Of a stretch of 64,000 nucleotides of DNA, positions 29,601-38,147 are shown piece by piece. The notes beneath the pieces were generated by a model. It was not told where the DNA came from. It saw only the letters and a list, made by a program, of their open reading frames with translations, and made no database searches. The position numbers were made by a program, and so were the translations under genes. The stretch is from Arenibacter nanhaiticus (GTDB lineage: Bacteria > Bacteroidota > Bacteroidia > Flavobacteriales > Flavobacteriaceae): positions 19,289 through 83,288 of the forward strand of contig NZ_FQYX01000019.1 of NCBI RefSeq assembly GCF_900141935.1. The letters run 5' to 3'. Each line of letters opens with the position of its first letter. Position 1 is the stretch's first letter.

Positions 29601-30019
29601 TTGGCGGCAATAAAATCTATAATGGAAACGACTTTAGATTATTGAGCATGGATACCGGTAGAAACTTTAGAACGGCCACCCTTAATTCATGGACTCCAAG
29701 CAATACCAATACCGATATGCCCAGAGCCGTATTAGGAGATCCCAATAAGAATAACCGTGCTTCGACCAGATTTTTACAAGATGGTGATTACCTGCGTATC
29801 AAAACTATTCAGTTAGGGTATTCTTTCTCTCAATCACTTTTAGACAAAACATTTATCAATAAATTAAGATTGTATGCTACCGGACAAAACCTATTCACTT
29901 TTACCAAGTACGACGGTTTAGATCCTGAGGTAGGCGGAAGTATCCTTTCTAGAGGGATCGATATTAATTTGTATCCGAAATACAAATCCGTGATTTTGGG
30001 CCTACAACTTCAATTTTAA
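26621..30019 (+). CDS. SusC/RagA-family TonB-dependent receptor with STN domain
   Basis: Outer-membrane importer of 1132 aa. After the leader (ending KPVFSQ) an STN signalling domain spans ~46-122 (LSVEQVFELIKDQTEHTFIY), then a CarboxypepD_reg-like beta domain (131-213, GTVSDNSGYPLPGASVTL), the SusC signature LDEIVVVGYGTQKKSDVTG (218-236), the plug (about 220-330, PLYIVDGVQADP, AASGAIYGTRAANGVV) and a 22-strand barrel to the end. The STN domain marks it as the sensor partner of the FecR/ECF pair upstream, so it both imports a ligand and signals its presence. The matching SusD is 21 bp downstream. The ligand is not indicated: no glycosidase follows, although GH63-like, GH2 and esterase genes sit on the other side of the sigma gene. 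Confidence 0.96.
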   Translation: MKTKFNQPLVYDKGKLLMTVMRTFIFLCCMATFGFSPKPVFSQNEKITIDTDSHLSVEQVFELIKDQTEHTFIYRSDLFDKAPKVFLKKGKIKANDLLERSLSFGNFEVTFTQDGAILLDKKPLVLKKEVVQKTVSGTVSDNSGYPLPGASVTLKDNPTIGVQTDFDGNYTIEVTDGQTTLVFRYLGFVTQEVVVGNQSQINITMVEDAQSLDEIVVVGYGTQKKSDVTGAISTVKSEELTKVVSTNPTDALQGRVSGVTVTQSSGSPGAASDIMIRGIGSFGNNQPLYIVDGVQADPYFIDSNNIASIEILKDAASGAIYGTRAANGVVIISTKKGKSGKPKVEIGSSLSMNTVRKEMKLLDAQGYVDVHKQMYQNAGASLPQYLANPPAVNTNWIDETHREGLLHLQNIRVSGASEFVDYSISGNFADETGVLLGSEFTKKGINANIGAKKGRLSIKTNLTYSETYKEDYKFSLRETYFISPLIPVLDSSNDSGYGYRTGDIPDHRNPVGEANYLDGYTRIKYFLGSVNLGYEIIDGLNFNSNFSLSNLANYTYNFHQPFRVRDVQDDPQREFSFVSEYNSEFRRLNQEYTLNYQGEIGKNTFQLLAGYQRISEPFKETYAQGEGYKLDEDNNKVPAIILDPNFNTLDAFNDGTYSASGTNAKYALVSQFGRVNYAYDGKYLVQASVRRDGSSKFGKNNKYGVFPSYALGWKITDESFMDDQEVFNFLKLRYSWGQAGNDSALGYYDYVALISQGKSQNDGGYVFGNPQNSSLGSIARSLQNDDLQWETNTSSNFGLDFAALGNKLNGAINYYNSTTEDLLIIKEVSPSAGINNPVVNVGEFQNKGIEFELGYNNKDNAFQYSIFSTFTTINSEVTKLSNENQVLYGTGLLFGSDHFVNQTRINHEPGAYFLPVADGIFQNQAEVDAHSVAGNLIQPDAAPGDIRFIDQNGDGTINSDDETYQGTAIPKYEYSLNLSANYKGFDANVFFQGVGGNKIYNGNDFRLLSMDTGRNFRTATLNSWTPSNTNTDMPRAVLGDPNKNNRASTRFLQDGDYLRIKTIQLGYSFSQSLLDKTFINKLRLYATGQNLFTFTKYDGLDPEVGGSILSRGIDINLYPKYKSVILGLQLQF

Positions 30020-30040
30020 TCATTAAAAAATATTCATACA

Positions 30041-31582
30041 ATGAAAAATCTATATAAAGTATTCATGGCAGCCTTCTTATTGGTGGCAATGATATCCTGT
30101 AACGACGATGAGTTTCTTGTAGAGACCTCACCAGACAAATTAACCTCCGAGAACTTTTGGCGAAATGCCGAAGATGCCCGTTCCGGATTAACGGCCGCCT
30201 ATTCCGAATTGGAATCCAGAAGCAATTTTTGGGACGGATGGCAAGAAGGAAGACCTGTGGTAGAATATTTCAGGTCTGATTATGCGTTGCCAGGACCCGA
30301 TGCTACCAATTATGCGCATTGGATGTCGATCTTTAATTTTAACTATACCAACGGACATATCTTTTTAGACGTCATTTGGGGTACTAATTACAAAGGACTC
30401 AATTTTGCCAATCAGGTAATTACCAAGGTAGGTGAAATGACATCGGAACAGATTTCTGATGAAGAAAAGAAGCAAATTGTGGGCGAGGCAACCTTTTTAA
30501 GAGGCTACTACCACTTTAAATTGCTCAGTCTTTATGAGCAAATCATTGTCCGTAATGAAATCATCTCACCAGAAACCCTAGACAAGCCATTGTCTAGCCG
30601 TCCTGAAGCTTGGGAGTCTATTATTGCCGATTTTAAAGCGGCCTCGGAAATGTTGCCGACTACGGTAGCAGATACCGATTTGGGAAGAGCTACCAAGGGA
30701 GCTGCCCTAGCGTATTTAGGAAAGGCTTATTTGCACAAAGCCGGCGATGCCACTTCCGCAGAGGCTACAGACTATAAAAATGCCGCCGATGCACTTAAAG
30801 CCGTTGTCGATAGCCAAGTATATAGTTTAGAACCAGATTTCTTGAGCCTTTTTAATGGTGAAAACGAAAATAACCAAGAATCCATTTTTGAACTGCAGTT
30901 TAAATCCGGGGATGCTACCTCATGGAACGCTACAAGACTACATGCCTTTGTAGGAGACTGGTCCATAGGCGGATGGGGAGGCATAGCAGCCAACCCGCAA
31001 TTGGTAGATGTTATGAAAAAAGAGGGGCAAATTGCCAACAACGGACTATATGACAATAGACTTTATGGATCCCTTTATTTTAAAGACCCTTTTTATAACG
31101 ACACCAATACCAATGAGATGCAAGGTGGTACTTGGGATGCCCTGATGACCGATACCTATGGCGATACCCATGACAACCACGCATATTTTAGAAAGTGGTT
31201 GCCCAATTATGTTTGGAACAACAGTTATGTTGGTGTCAATGTGGTGTTGATGCGTTATGCAGATGTACTATTAATGTATGCCGAAGCGCTTAACGAAACC
31301 GATAATACGCCTTTGGCCATTAGCCTTATCAATGAGCTAAGGAGCGTACACGGAAATATGCCTCCGATAGTCGTTACTTCTAAGGCCGATGTAAAAGAAC
31401 AGATTATCCATGAGCGTACCATGGAGCTGACTTTAGAATCGACCAGATTCTTCGATTTACGTCGTTGGGGAATGTTAGATGCGGCCATGAGTGCCGCTGG
31501 AAGAAGTGGATTCGATGCTTCCAAGCACAGCTATTTCCCTGTACCACTTTCAGAAATACAAGCCAATACGGCCATTGACTAA
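30041..31582 (+). CDS. SusD/RagB-family surface lipoprotein
   Basis: Glycan-capturing lid of the SusC pore, 513 aa, lipoprotein (LVAMISC, Cys20). Typical features are NFWRNAEDARSGLTAAYSELE near the N-terminus, TPR-like helices with GEATFLRGYYHFKLLSLYE (about 148-166) and GAALAYLGKAYLHKAGD, and the closing motif RYADVLLMYAEALNE with ELTLESTRFFDLRRWGML. It immediately follows its SusC. A hairpin terminator lies 30 bp after the stop, so sigma-fecR-susC-susD looks like a complete transcription group. Confidence 0.96.
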   Translation: MKNLYKVFMAAFLLVAMISCNDDEFLVETSPDKLTSENFWRNAEDARSGLTAAYSELESRSNFWDGWQEGRPVVEYFRSDYALPGPDATNYAHWMSIFNFNYTNGHIFLDVIWGTNYKGLNFANQVITKVGEMTSEQISDEEKKQIVGEATFLRGYYHFKLLSLYEQIIVRNEIISPETLDKPLSSRPEAWESIIADFKAASEMLPTTVADTDLGRATKGAALAYLGKAYLHKAGDATSAEATDYKNAADALKAVVDSQVYSLEPDFLSLFNGENENNQESIFELQFKSGDATSWNATRLHAFVGDWSIGGWGGIAANPQLVDVMKKEGQIANNGLYDNRLYGSLYFKDPFYNDTNTNEMQGGTWDALMTDTYGDTHDNHAYFRKWLPNYVWNNSYVGVNVVLMRYADVLLMYAEALNETDNTPLAISLINELRSVHGNMPPIVVTSKADVKEQIIHERTMELTLESTRFFDLRRWGMLDAAMSAAGRSGFDASKHSYFPVPLSEIQANTAID

Positions 31583-31613
31583 GAAGTTTTCCTAGTTTCT
31601 TTGAATACAGCAG

Positions 31614-31655
31614 AATCTCCCGACTGGCGCCAGCCAAGTCGGGGGATTTTTTTTT
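31614..31655 (+). terminator. Rho-independent terminator after susD
   Basis: AATCTCCCGACT pairs with AGTCGGGGGATT across a short GGCGCCAGCCA segment and is followed by nine Ts. It ends the sigma/FecR/SusCD group and stands 10 bp before the stop of the convergent LysR gene. Confidence 0.85.
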
Positions 31656-31663
31656 ATGAGCTC

Positions 31664-32551
31664 CTAAATAAATTCTAAAAAATGCTGTAGGGACATACTC
31701 TGTTGCTGCTTCTTCCAAGCGGCAAAAAGCTCGGTCTTATGAGGTTCCTTAGCTAATTCTATAAACTTAATGCGGTAATTTTTGTCGTCTTTTAAGGAAT
31801 TGGGCACCAAGGCAATGCCCATACCGTTTTCTACCAACTTAAAAATGGTAGGACCATGAATAGACTTGTGGGCAATGCGTGGACTAAACCCGTAATCGGC
31901 ACACAAATTTTGAATCTGCTGATAGTACATAGGACTATTTTCATTGGGAAAGAGAATAAAAGAAGCTTCCGAAAACTGTCCCATATTCTTAAAATTACCA
32001 GCTGTGACCGGATGCTCCAATGGCAAAACCAAGGAAAAATTTTCCCGGTAAACAGCTTTTACGGCAATCTCCGAGGACACTTTATTAGAACGCATAAAGC
32101 CAATATCTATTTGGTCTTGCTCTAAGGCCTTCAGCTGCTCGGCATTGGTAAGCTCTTCTAAATGAAACCTAATCTTAGGGTAAGCGTTGCTAAATTCCTT
32201 GATGATCGGTGGCAGGTACGCTTGCATGGCCGAACCTACGAACCCAATCCGCAACTGCCCTACGACCCCATCCAGAGACAGTTGCCACCGTTCCATGGAA
32301 CTATCTAGCTGTTTCAATATCAGACGTGCCTCTTGCTGCAAAAGCTCCCCGGCCGTACTCAGGGCTACTCTCCTGTTGGTCCTAACAAACAAAGGCGTTC
32401 CCAACACGTGCTCTAGCTGTTTTATTTGTTGGCTCAAGGCAGATTGCGAAATGAACAATACCTCTGCCGCTTGGGTATAGTGAAGGGTTTCTGCCAATAC
32501 CAAAAAATATCGCAGTGGACGTAATTCTAATTGATTGATATTTCTTATCAT
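31664..32551 (-). CDS. LysR-family transcriptional regulator
   Basis: Regulator of 295 aa from the ATG at 32551 (MIRNINQLELRPLRYF). The open frame reaches TTG at 32578 nine codons earlier, but the ATG gives the standard LysR length. The winged HTH is at residues ~10-65 (HYTQAAEVLFISQSALSQQIKQLEHVLG), followed by the effector domain (GQLRIGFVGSAMQAYLPPIIKEFSNAYP). The effector type resembles the CynR/BenM-like aromatic or small-acid sensors, but this cannot be fixed by eye. Its closest downstream neighbour on the same strand is on the far side of two repeats, so its target may be itself, the trimethylamine monooxygenase or distant genes. Confidence 0.92.
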   Translation of the reverse strand: MIRNINQLELRPLRYFLVLAETLHYTQAAEVLFISQSALSQQIKQLEHVLGTPLFVRTNRRVALSTAGELLQQEARLILKQLDSSMERWQLSLDGVVGQLRIGFVGSAMQAYLPPIIKEFSNAYPKIRFHLEELTNAEQLKALEQDQIDIGFMRSNKVSSEIAVKAVYRENFSLVLPLEHPVTAGNFKNMGQFSEASFILFPNENSPMYYQQIQNLCADYGFSPRIAHKSIHGPTIFKLVENGMGIALVPNSLKDDKNYRIKFIELAKEPHKTELFAAWKKQQQSMSLQHFLEFI

Positions 32552-32668
32552 TTTGCGTAAAATAAGAACTTTCACCAATTAAAATTACAAAATAATTAGA
32601 AAATAGCATGCCTTAAGTTTTACAAGCTTTGAGGATGGGGGCGACGTTTATCACTTGTTTTTTATGCG

Positions 32669-32758
32669 GGGCGTTCCCCTATCGGGTCGCTCTTTCCGCT
32701 GTATCTTTTTTAGGCGGCTCGGCCGCCTAAAAAAGGATGCCGCTGCAATAGCTAACGC
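32669..32758 (+). repeat. GGGCGTT...TAACGC repeat, copy C
   Basis: 90-bp element with GGGCGTTCCCC at the start and GCTAACGC at the end. The centre is a near-perfect hairpin, TTTTTTAGGCGGC/GCCGCCTAAAAAA around TCG, framed by CTTTCCGCTGTATC and GGATGCCGCTGCAAT. Same sub-type as copy E at 63687. Confidence 0.8.
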
Positions 32759-33009
32759 GATTACAGGGAACAATAAGCAATAAACAATTATCAATGGTGT
32801 ACATTGTACGTCCCTGATTTAGGTTGACCATTTAGAAAGTAATCATATTGTACTGACTAAAAACACGACTTCTCTGTCGTCCCTAGTTGCCTCCAGGAGC
32901 TCAAAAATCCTGATTTCATTTTATAGGACCACATAATAAGGTACTTCCCACAGATATGGGTTTATGTACCCGTTTTACTACCTTAATTGCAACATTGTTA
33001 CATCAATTT

Positions 33010-33089
33010 GCGTTAGGGACCGTAGCGGCATCCCCGAAGTGGAGCGAGGGATATAGCGGAGTGCCCGCCCGACGAAGGAGGGAACGCCC
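33010..33089 (-). repeat. GGGCGTT...TAACGC repeat, copy D
   Basis: 80-bp element on the minus strand: GGGCGTTCCCTCCTTCGTCG at its start and CGGTCCCTAACGC at its end, closely matching copy A over the full length. It faces copy C across about 250 bp. Confidence 0.8.
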
Positions 33090-33178
33090 AAAATACTCAC
33101 CACCATAGCCCCCATCCCTGCTATCGACAAGCACAGTTTTTGAAAACCGTCCTACGGACCTTAAAAAAAAGCATAAAA

Positions 33179-33215
33179 AAACGCCCTAAAGACAGAAAAT
33201 TACTTTAGGGCGTTT
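33179..33215 (-). terminator. Rho-independent terminator of the monooxygenase gene
   Basis: AAACGCCCTAAAG / CTTTAGGGCGTTT is a perfect 13-bp stem with an 11-nt loop. On the minus strand it continues into TTTTTATGC, as expected for a terminator 17 bp beyond the stop codon of the gene to its right. Confidence 0.88.
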
Positions 33216-33231
33216 AGGGTTGTCAGTGCCT

Positions 33232-35158
<1,927 letters not shown>

Positions 35159-35189
35159 TTGTTTCAGGTTATAGTCCTCCATACTTTTG
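35159..35189 (+). promoter_or_regulatory. Bacteroidota-type promoter of the DUF1338 gene
   Basis: TTG (35159-35161) and TACTTTTG (35182-35189) fit the -33 TTG and -7 TAnnTTTG elements with a 20-bp spacer, giving a leader of about 20 nt before ATG 35216. Confidence 0.5.
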
Positions 35190-35215
35190 GGATATAACCT
35201 TTTAGAAAAGCACTT

Positions 35216-36118
35216 ATGAGCACAGCAGCATTGGACATGATTTTTGACGCCCTTTTTACCCCGTATAAAACTAGGGTTCCAGATGTGGAAAAAGTAACTA
35301 AGGCCATGGTAAGTCATGCAATCATAAAAGACGAAAGCGAGATTGTAAACGATCATATTGCTTTTAGAACCTTAGGGGTTCCCAATTTGGGCGTTACTTC
35401 TTTTGAAAAAATATTTTTACATTACGGATATACCAAAAAGGACTACTATTATTTTGAGGGCAAAAAACTGGATGCCTATTGGTACGCCCCTCCGCAACCC
35501 CATTATCCTAGGATTTTTATGAGTGAATTACGGGTACAGGACCTGTCTGATAAAGCACAGGAAATTATTCGCCGCTATACCAAGGATATTGTCTCAGACC
35601 CGGTAGATGCCTTGGATTTGGACGATCCTGAGGCTGTGGGCGAATTTTTCCATAAGTCGCTTTGGGAGCTGCCTACCGCAGCAGATTACAATGCCCTGGC
35701 CCAAGAAAGCGAATATGCGGCATGGGTGATCTATAACCGCTACTACCTAAACCATTATACGATTAGCGTTCACGAATTACCGGACGATTACAATACCGTA
35801 GCCAAATTCAATACCTTTTTGGAAAGTATCGGGATTGCCTTGAACACTTCTGGCGGAAAGATAAAAACCAGTGCAGACGGACTCTTAAAACAGAGCAGTA
35901 CCATTGCCAAGATGATGGAAGCCGAATTTGCCGATGGCAGTACCATGGAAATTGCAGGGAGCTATGTGGAGTTTGCAGAACGGCTAGTATTTCCGGAATA
36001 TAAAGACCTGCCCAAAGAAGCCATTACCCGACAACACCGTAGGGACGGATTCGAATCGGCCAATGCAGATAAGATTTTTGAAAGCACCTATAACGAACAG
36101 ACCCTAAAGGGAAAATAA
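35216..36118 (+). CDS. DUF1338 family, 2-oxoadipate dioxygenase/decarboxylase-like
   Basis: Cytoplasmic protein of 300 aa. The expected iron-centre residues of the HglS/YdcJ family are present: NDHIAFRTLG (His47 with Arg51), LNHYTISVHEL (His180) and SYVEFAERLVFP (Glu252). HglS converts 2-oxoadipate to D-2-hydroxyglutarate in lysine breakdown with Fe(II) and oxygen. This shorter version (HglS is well over 400 aa) belongs to the compact Bacteroidota branch, so the same reaction is likely but not proven. It stands alone with its own promoter and a strong terminator. No lysine or aminoadipate genes are adjacent. Confidence 0.85.
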   Translation: MSTAALDMIFDALFTPYKTRVPDVEKVTKAMVSHAIIKDESEIVNDHIAFRTLGVPNLGVTSFEKIFLHYGYTKKDYYYFEGKKLDAYWYAPPQPHYPRIFMSELRVQDLSDKAQEIIRRYTKDIVSDPVDALDLDDPEAVGEFFHKSLWELPTAADYNALAQESEYAAWVIYNRYYLNHYTISVHELPDDYNTVAKFNTFLESIGIALNTSGGKIKTSADGLLKQSSTIAKMMEAEFADGSTMEIAGSYVEFAERLVFPEYKDLPKEAITRQHRRDGFESANADKIFESTYNEQTLKGK

Positions 36119-36176
36119 AACCAAACCATTTTTCAAACCACAGTAAATAACCAACCATTCATTTTTTAAAACTCGG

Positions 36177-36213
36177 AAAATCCGACCTCTAATGGGGGTC
36201 GGATTTTTTTTTT
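36177..36213 (+). terminator. Rho-independent terminator of the DUF1338 gene
   Basis: AAAATCCGACC (36177-36187) pairs with GGTCGGATTTT (36197-36207), followed by a run of Ts to 36213. On the opposite strand the T-rich flank could also stop transcription arriving from the large minus-strand operon. Confidence 0.85.
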
Positions 36214-36224
36214 GGGGGGGGGGG
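36214..36224 (+). repeat. Poly-G tract (11 G) after a ten-T run
   Basis: Ten Ts followed directly by eleven Gs, immediately after the terminator hairpin. Homopolymer runs this long are prone to slippage during replication and to sequencing error. It is outside any gene, so no coding effect is expected. Confidence 0.7.
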
Positions 36225-36413
36225 AGCTAGAAAACCAAGGAATACACCAATATCTATGATTGTAGCATACGTTGCAACTTGTCTCTAAAGGAAAACAAGA
36301 ATGCCCTAACTATCTTGTAGCCTTAATTAAATTAACTATTAAAGAAATCGGCAGCAAATTAAACCTGTCAGCTTTTTTATAAATTATCCTGTCTTACTTT
36401 CGACAAGGCCATT

Positions 36414-38072
36414 TTATTTCACTGGACCCCGTAATTTTTTAAACTGCTTATAGGCACCCTCTACCTTTGCCTTTGGAGCTTGTTCAAATTCTTTATCGGT
36501 TACACCGTAGGCTTTTTGCACACTATCTAAGGTATGCTGCATCTGCCCTAATACCTCGGAATAGCTTGCGTCTTGGATTAAGTTTTGTTGCTCCAAGGGA
36601 TCGTTTTGCAGGTCGTATAATTCCCACTGATCAATATCGTCATAAAAATGCATCAATTTATAGCGTGGCGTTCTTATTCCATAGTGTTTCTTCACCATAT
36701 GAAAGGCTGGAAAATCGTAGTAATGATAGTAAATTACATCCCTATAGTCGGTCTCATCCATACTCCCGTTCAATAGCCCCAGAAAGGATTCCCCTTGCAT
36801 TTCCCCACCCATATCCGAGACCCTTGCCGCTTCTAAAAAAGTTTGGGCAAAGTCAAGGTTCTGGACCATGGCATCAATTTTCTTCCCTGGTGCTATGGTA
36901 GCTGGCCATTGCATTAAAAGTGGCGTTCCAAAAGAGGGCTCGTACATAAACCGTTTGTCGAACCAACCCTTTTCTCCCAGATAGAATCCTTGATCGGACG
37001 TATAGACCACCAAGGTGTTTTCTGCCAGACCATTGTCCTCCAAATACGCCATTAGCTCCCCAACGCCTTCATCTACGGAAGCTATGGTGGCCATATAATC
37101 TTGCAGGTAGCGCTGTCCCTTCCATTGGGCCAATTCCTTACCACTTAATTTTGCCTTGTGATAGGCATTATTCTTGGGCAAATAGCCCGCATCCCATGCA
37201 CTCCGTTGCTCCGAACTCATCCGTTCAAAATCGGTTTTCCATGGGTTATGGGCCAGTGCCGTACTTCCATACTCTACTGTCATTTTAAGATCGTGCCCCT
37301 CATACATATCCCGGTAGATATTCTGTAGTTGCTCTTCTGCGGCCTGTTGGTTATTAAAAGTAGGGAAATAGGAGTCTGGCAAGGGAAATTGAACCGAGTC
37401 GTACTTATTGATATGCCGTAGCGCCGGCATCCAATTCCTATGCGGCGCTTTGTGTTGCACCATTAGAAAGAACGGCACACTATCTTTTCGTTGGTTCTTA
37501 AGCCAGTCCAAAGCATCGTGAGTAATAATATCTGTGGCGTATCCCTGAATCCTAGTGGTATCTCCGTTTTCAATAAAATCTGGATTGTAGTAGTTTCCTT
37601 GGTCTACTAAAATCTTCCAATGATCGAAACCCTCCGGATTCCCATGCAAATGCCACTTTCCTAACAAGGCGGTCTGGTAACCCGATTGTTGCAACATCTT
37701 GGGCAAGGTGGGCTGACTCCCATCAAATCGATCGCCGTTCTGCCTAAAACCATTGATATGACTATGTTTTCCCGTCAATATCACCGCCCTACTAGGACCG
37801 CAAATAGAATTGGTGACATAACTATGGGTAAAAAGGGCTCCTTTATGGGCAAGCTTATCTATATTCGGCGTGGGTGCCAATTCACCTATAGGATGCCCAT
37901 AAGCACTAAGCGCTTGGATAGCATGGTCATCCGACATAATAAAAAGGATATTGGGCTTTTTATTTTCGACAGTTTTCTTTGGCTGTTCCCGCTTACACGA
38001 AAAGCTACACGCTACAAAAACTAAAAGCAGTAATTTAATAAAGTAATACATCTTCGATATAGTTCGTAGCAA
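36414..38072 (-). CDS. S1-family sulfatase, glucosamine/heparan-sulfatase-like
   Basis: Sulfatase of 552 aa. The leader ends near FVACSFSC; ATG at codon 8 (MYYFIKLLLL) is a possible start. Metal ligands lie in NILFIMSDDHAIQALSAYG. The active-site signature is ICGPSRAVILTGKHSHING with Cys91 as formylglycine. QHKAPHRNW (near residue 213) and YTSDQGFYLGEKGWFDKRFMYE (near 354) are the pattern of the N-acetylglucosamine-6-sulfatase/iduronate-sulfatase-like branch. It is the last gene of the minus-strand polysaccharide locus, 75 bp after the GH3 gene and on the same strand, so it probably desulfates the polysaccharide degraded by that locus (inference). Confidence 0.92.
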   Translation of the reverse strand: MLRTISKMYYFIKLLLLVFVACSFSCKREQPKKTVENKKPNILFIMSDDHAIQALSAYGHPIGELAPTPNIDKLAHKGALFTHSYVTNSICGPSRAVILTGKHSHINGFRQNGDRFDGSQPTLPKMLQQSGYQTALLGKWHLHGNPEGFDHWKILVDQGNYYNPDFIENGDTTRIQGYATDIITHDALDWLKNQRKDSVPFFLMVQHKAPHRNWMPALRHINKYDSVQFPLPDSYFPTFNNQQAAEEQLQNIYRDMYEGHDLKMTVEYGSTALAHNPWKTDFERMSSEQRSAWDAGYLPKNNAYHKAKLSGKELAQWKGQRYLQDYMATIASVDEGVGELMAYLEDNGLAENTLVVYTSDQGFYLGEKGWFDKRFMYEPSFGTPLLMQWPATIAPGKKIDAMVQNLDFAQTFLEAARVSDMGGEMQGESFLGLLNGSMDETDYRDVIYYHYYDFPAFHMVKKHYGIRTPRYKLMHFYDDIDQWELYDLQNDPLEQQNLIQDASYSEVLGQMQHTLDSVQKAYGVTDKEFEQAPKAKVEGAYKQFKKLRGPVK

Positions 38073-38147
38073 ACAGCGCTAACTGTCTAGGCCAATTTAT
38101 TGTTTTTCAAATAAGAAATCTATTTCATCAAGGCATGTAGCCTTCCT

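Larger units (their letters stand above)
32579..33231. other. Gene-free stretch with paired repeats
   Basis: About 650 bp between the LysR gene and trimethylamine monooxygenase. It contains two inverted repeats (32669-32758 and 33010-33089) and the terminator at 33179-33215. The middle part (32760-33005) has no frame or RNA that I recognise, apart from GAACAATAAGCAATAAACAAT just after the first repeat, nearly the same words as those found after the repeat at 63687. Confidence 0.65.

Noticed and set aside
31404..31718. Minus-strand frame across the end of susD and the terminator
   Set aside because: Antisense to the conserved C-terminus of susD and crosses a terminator hairpin.
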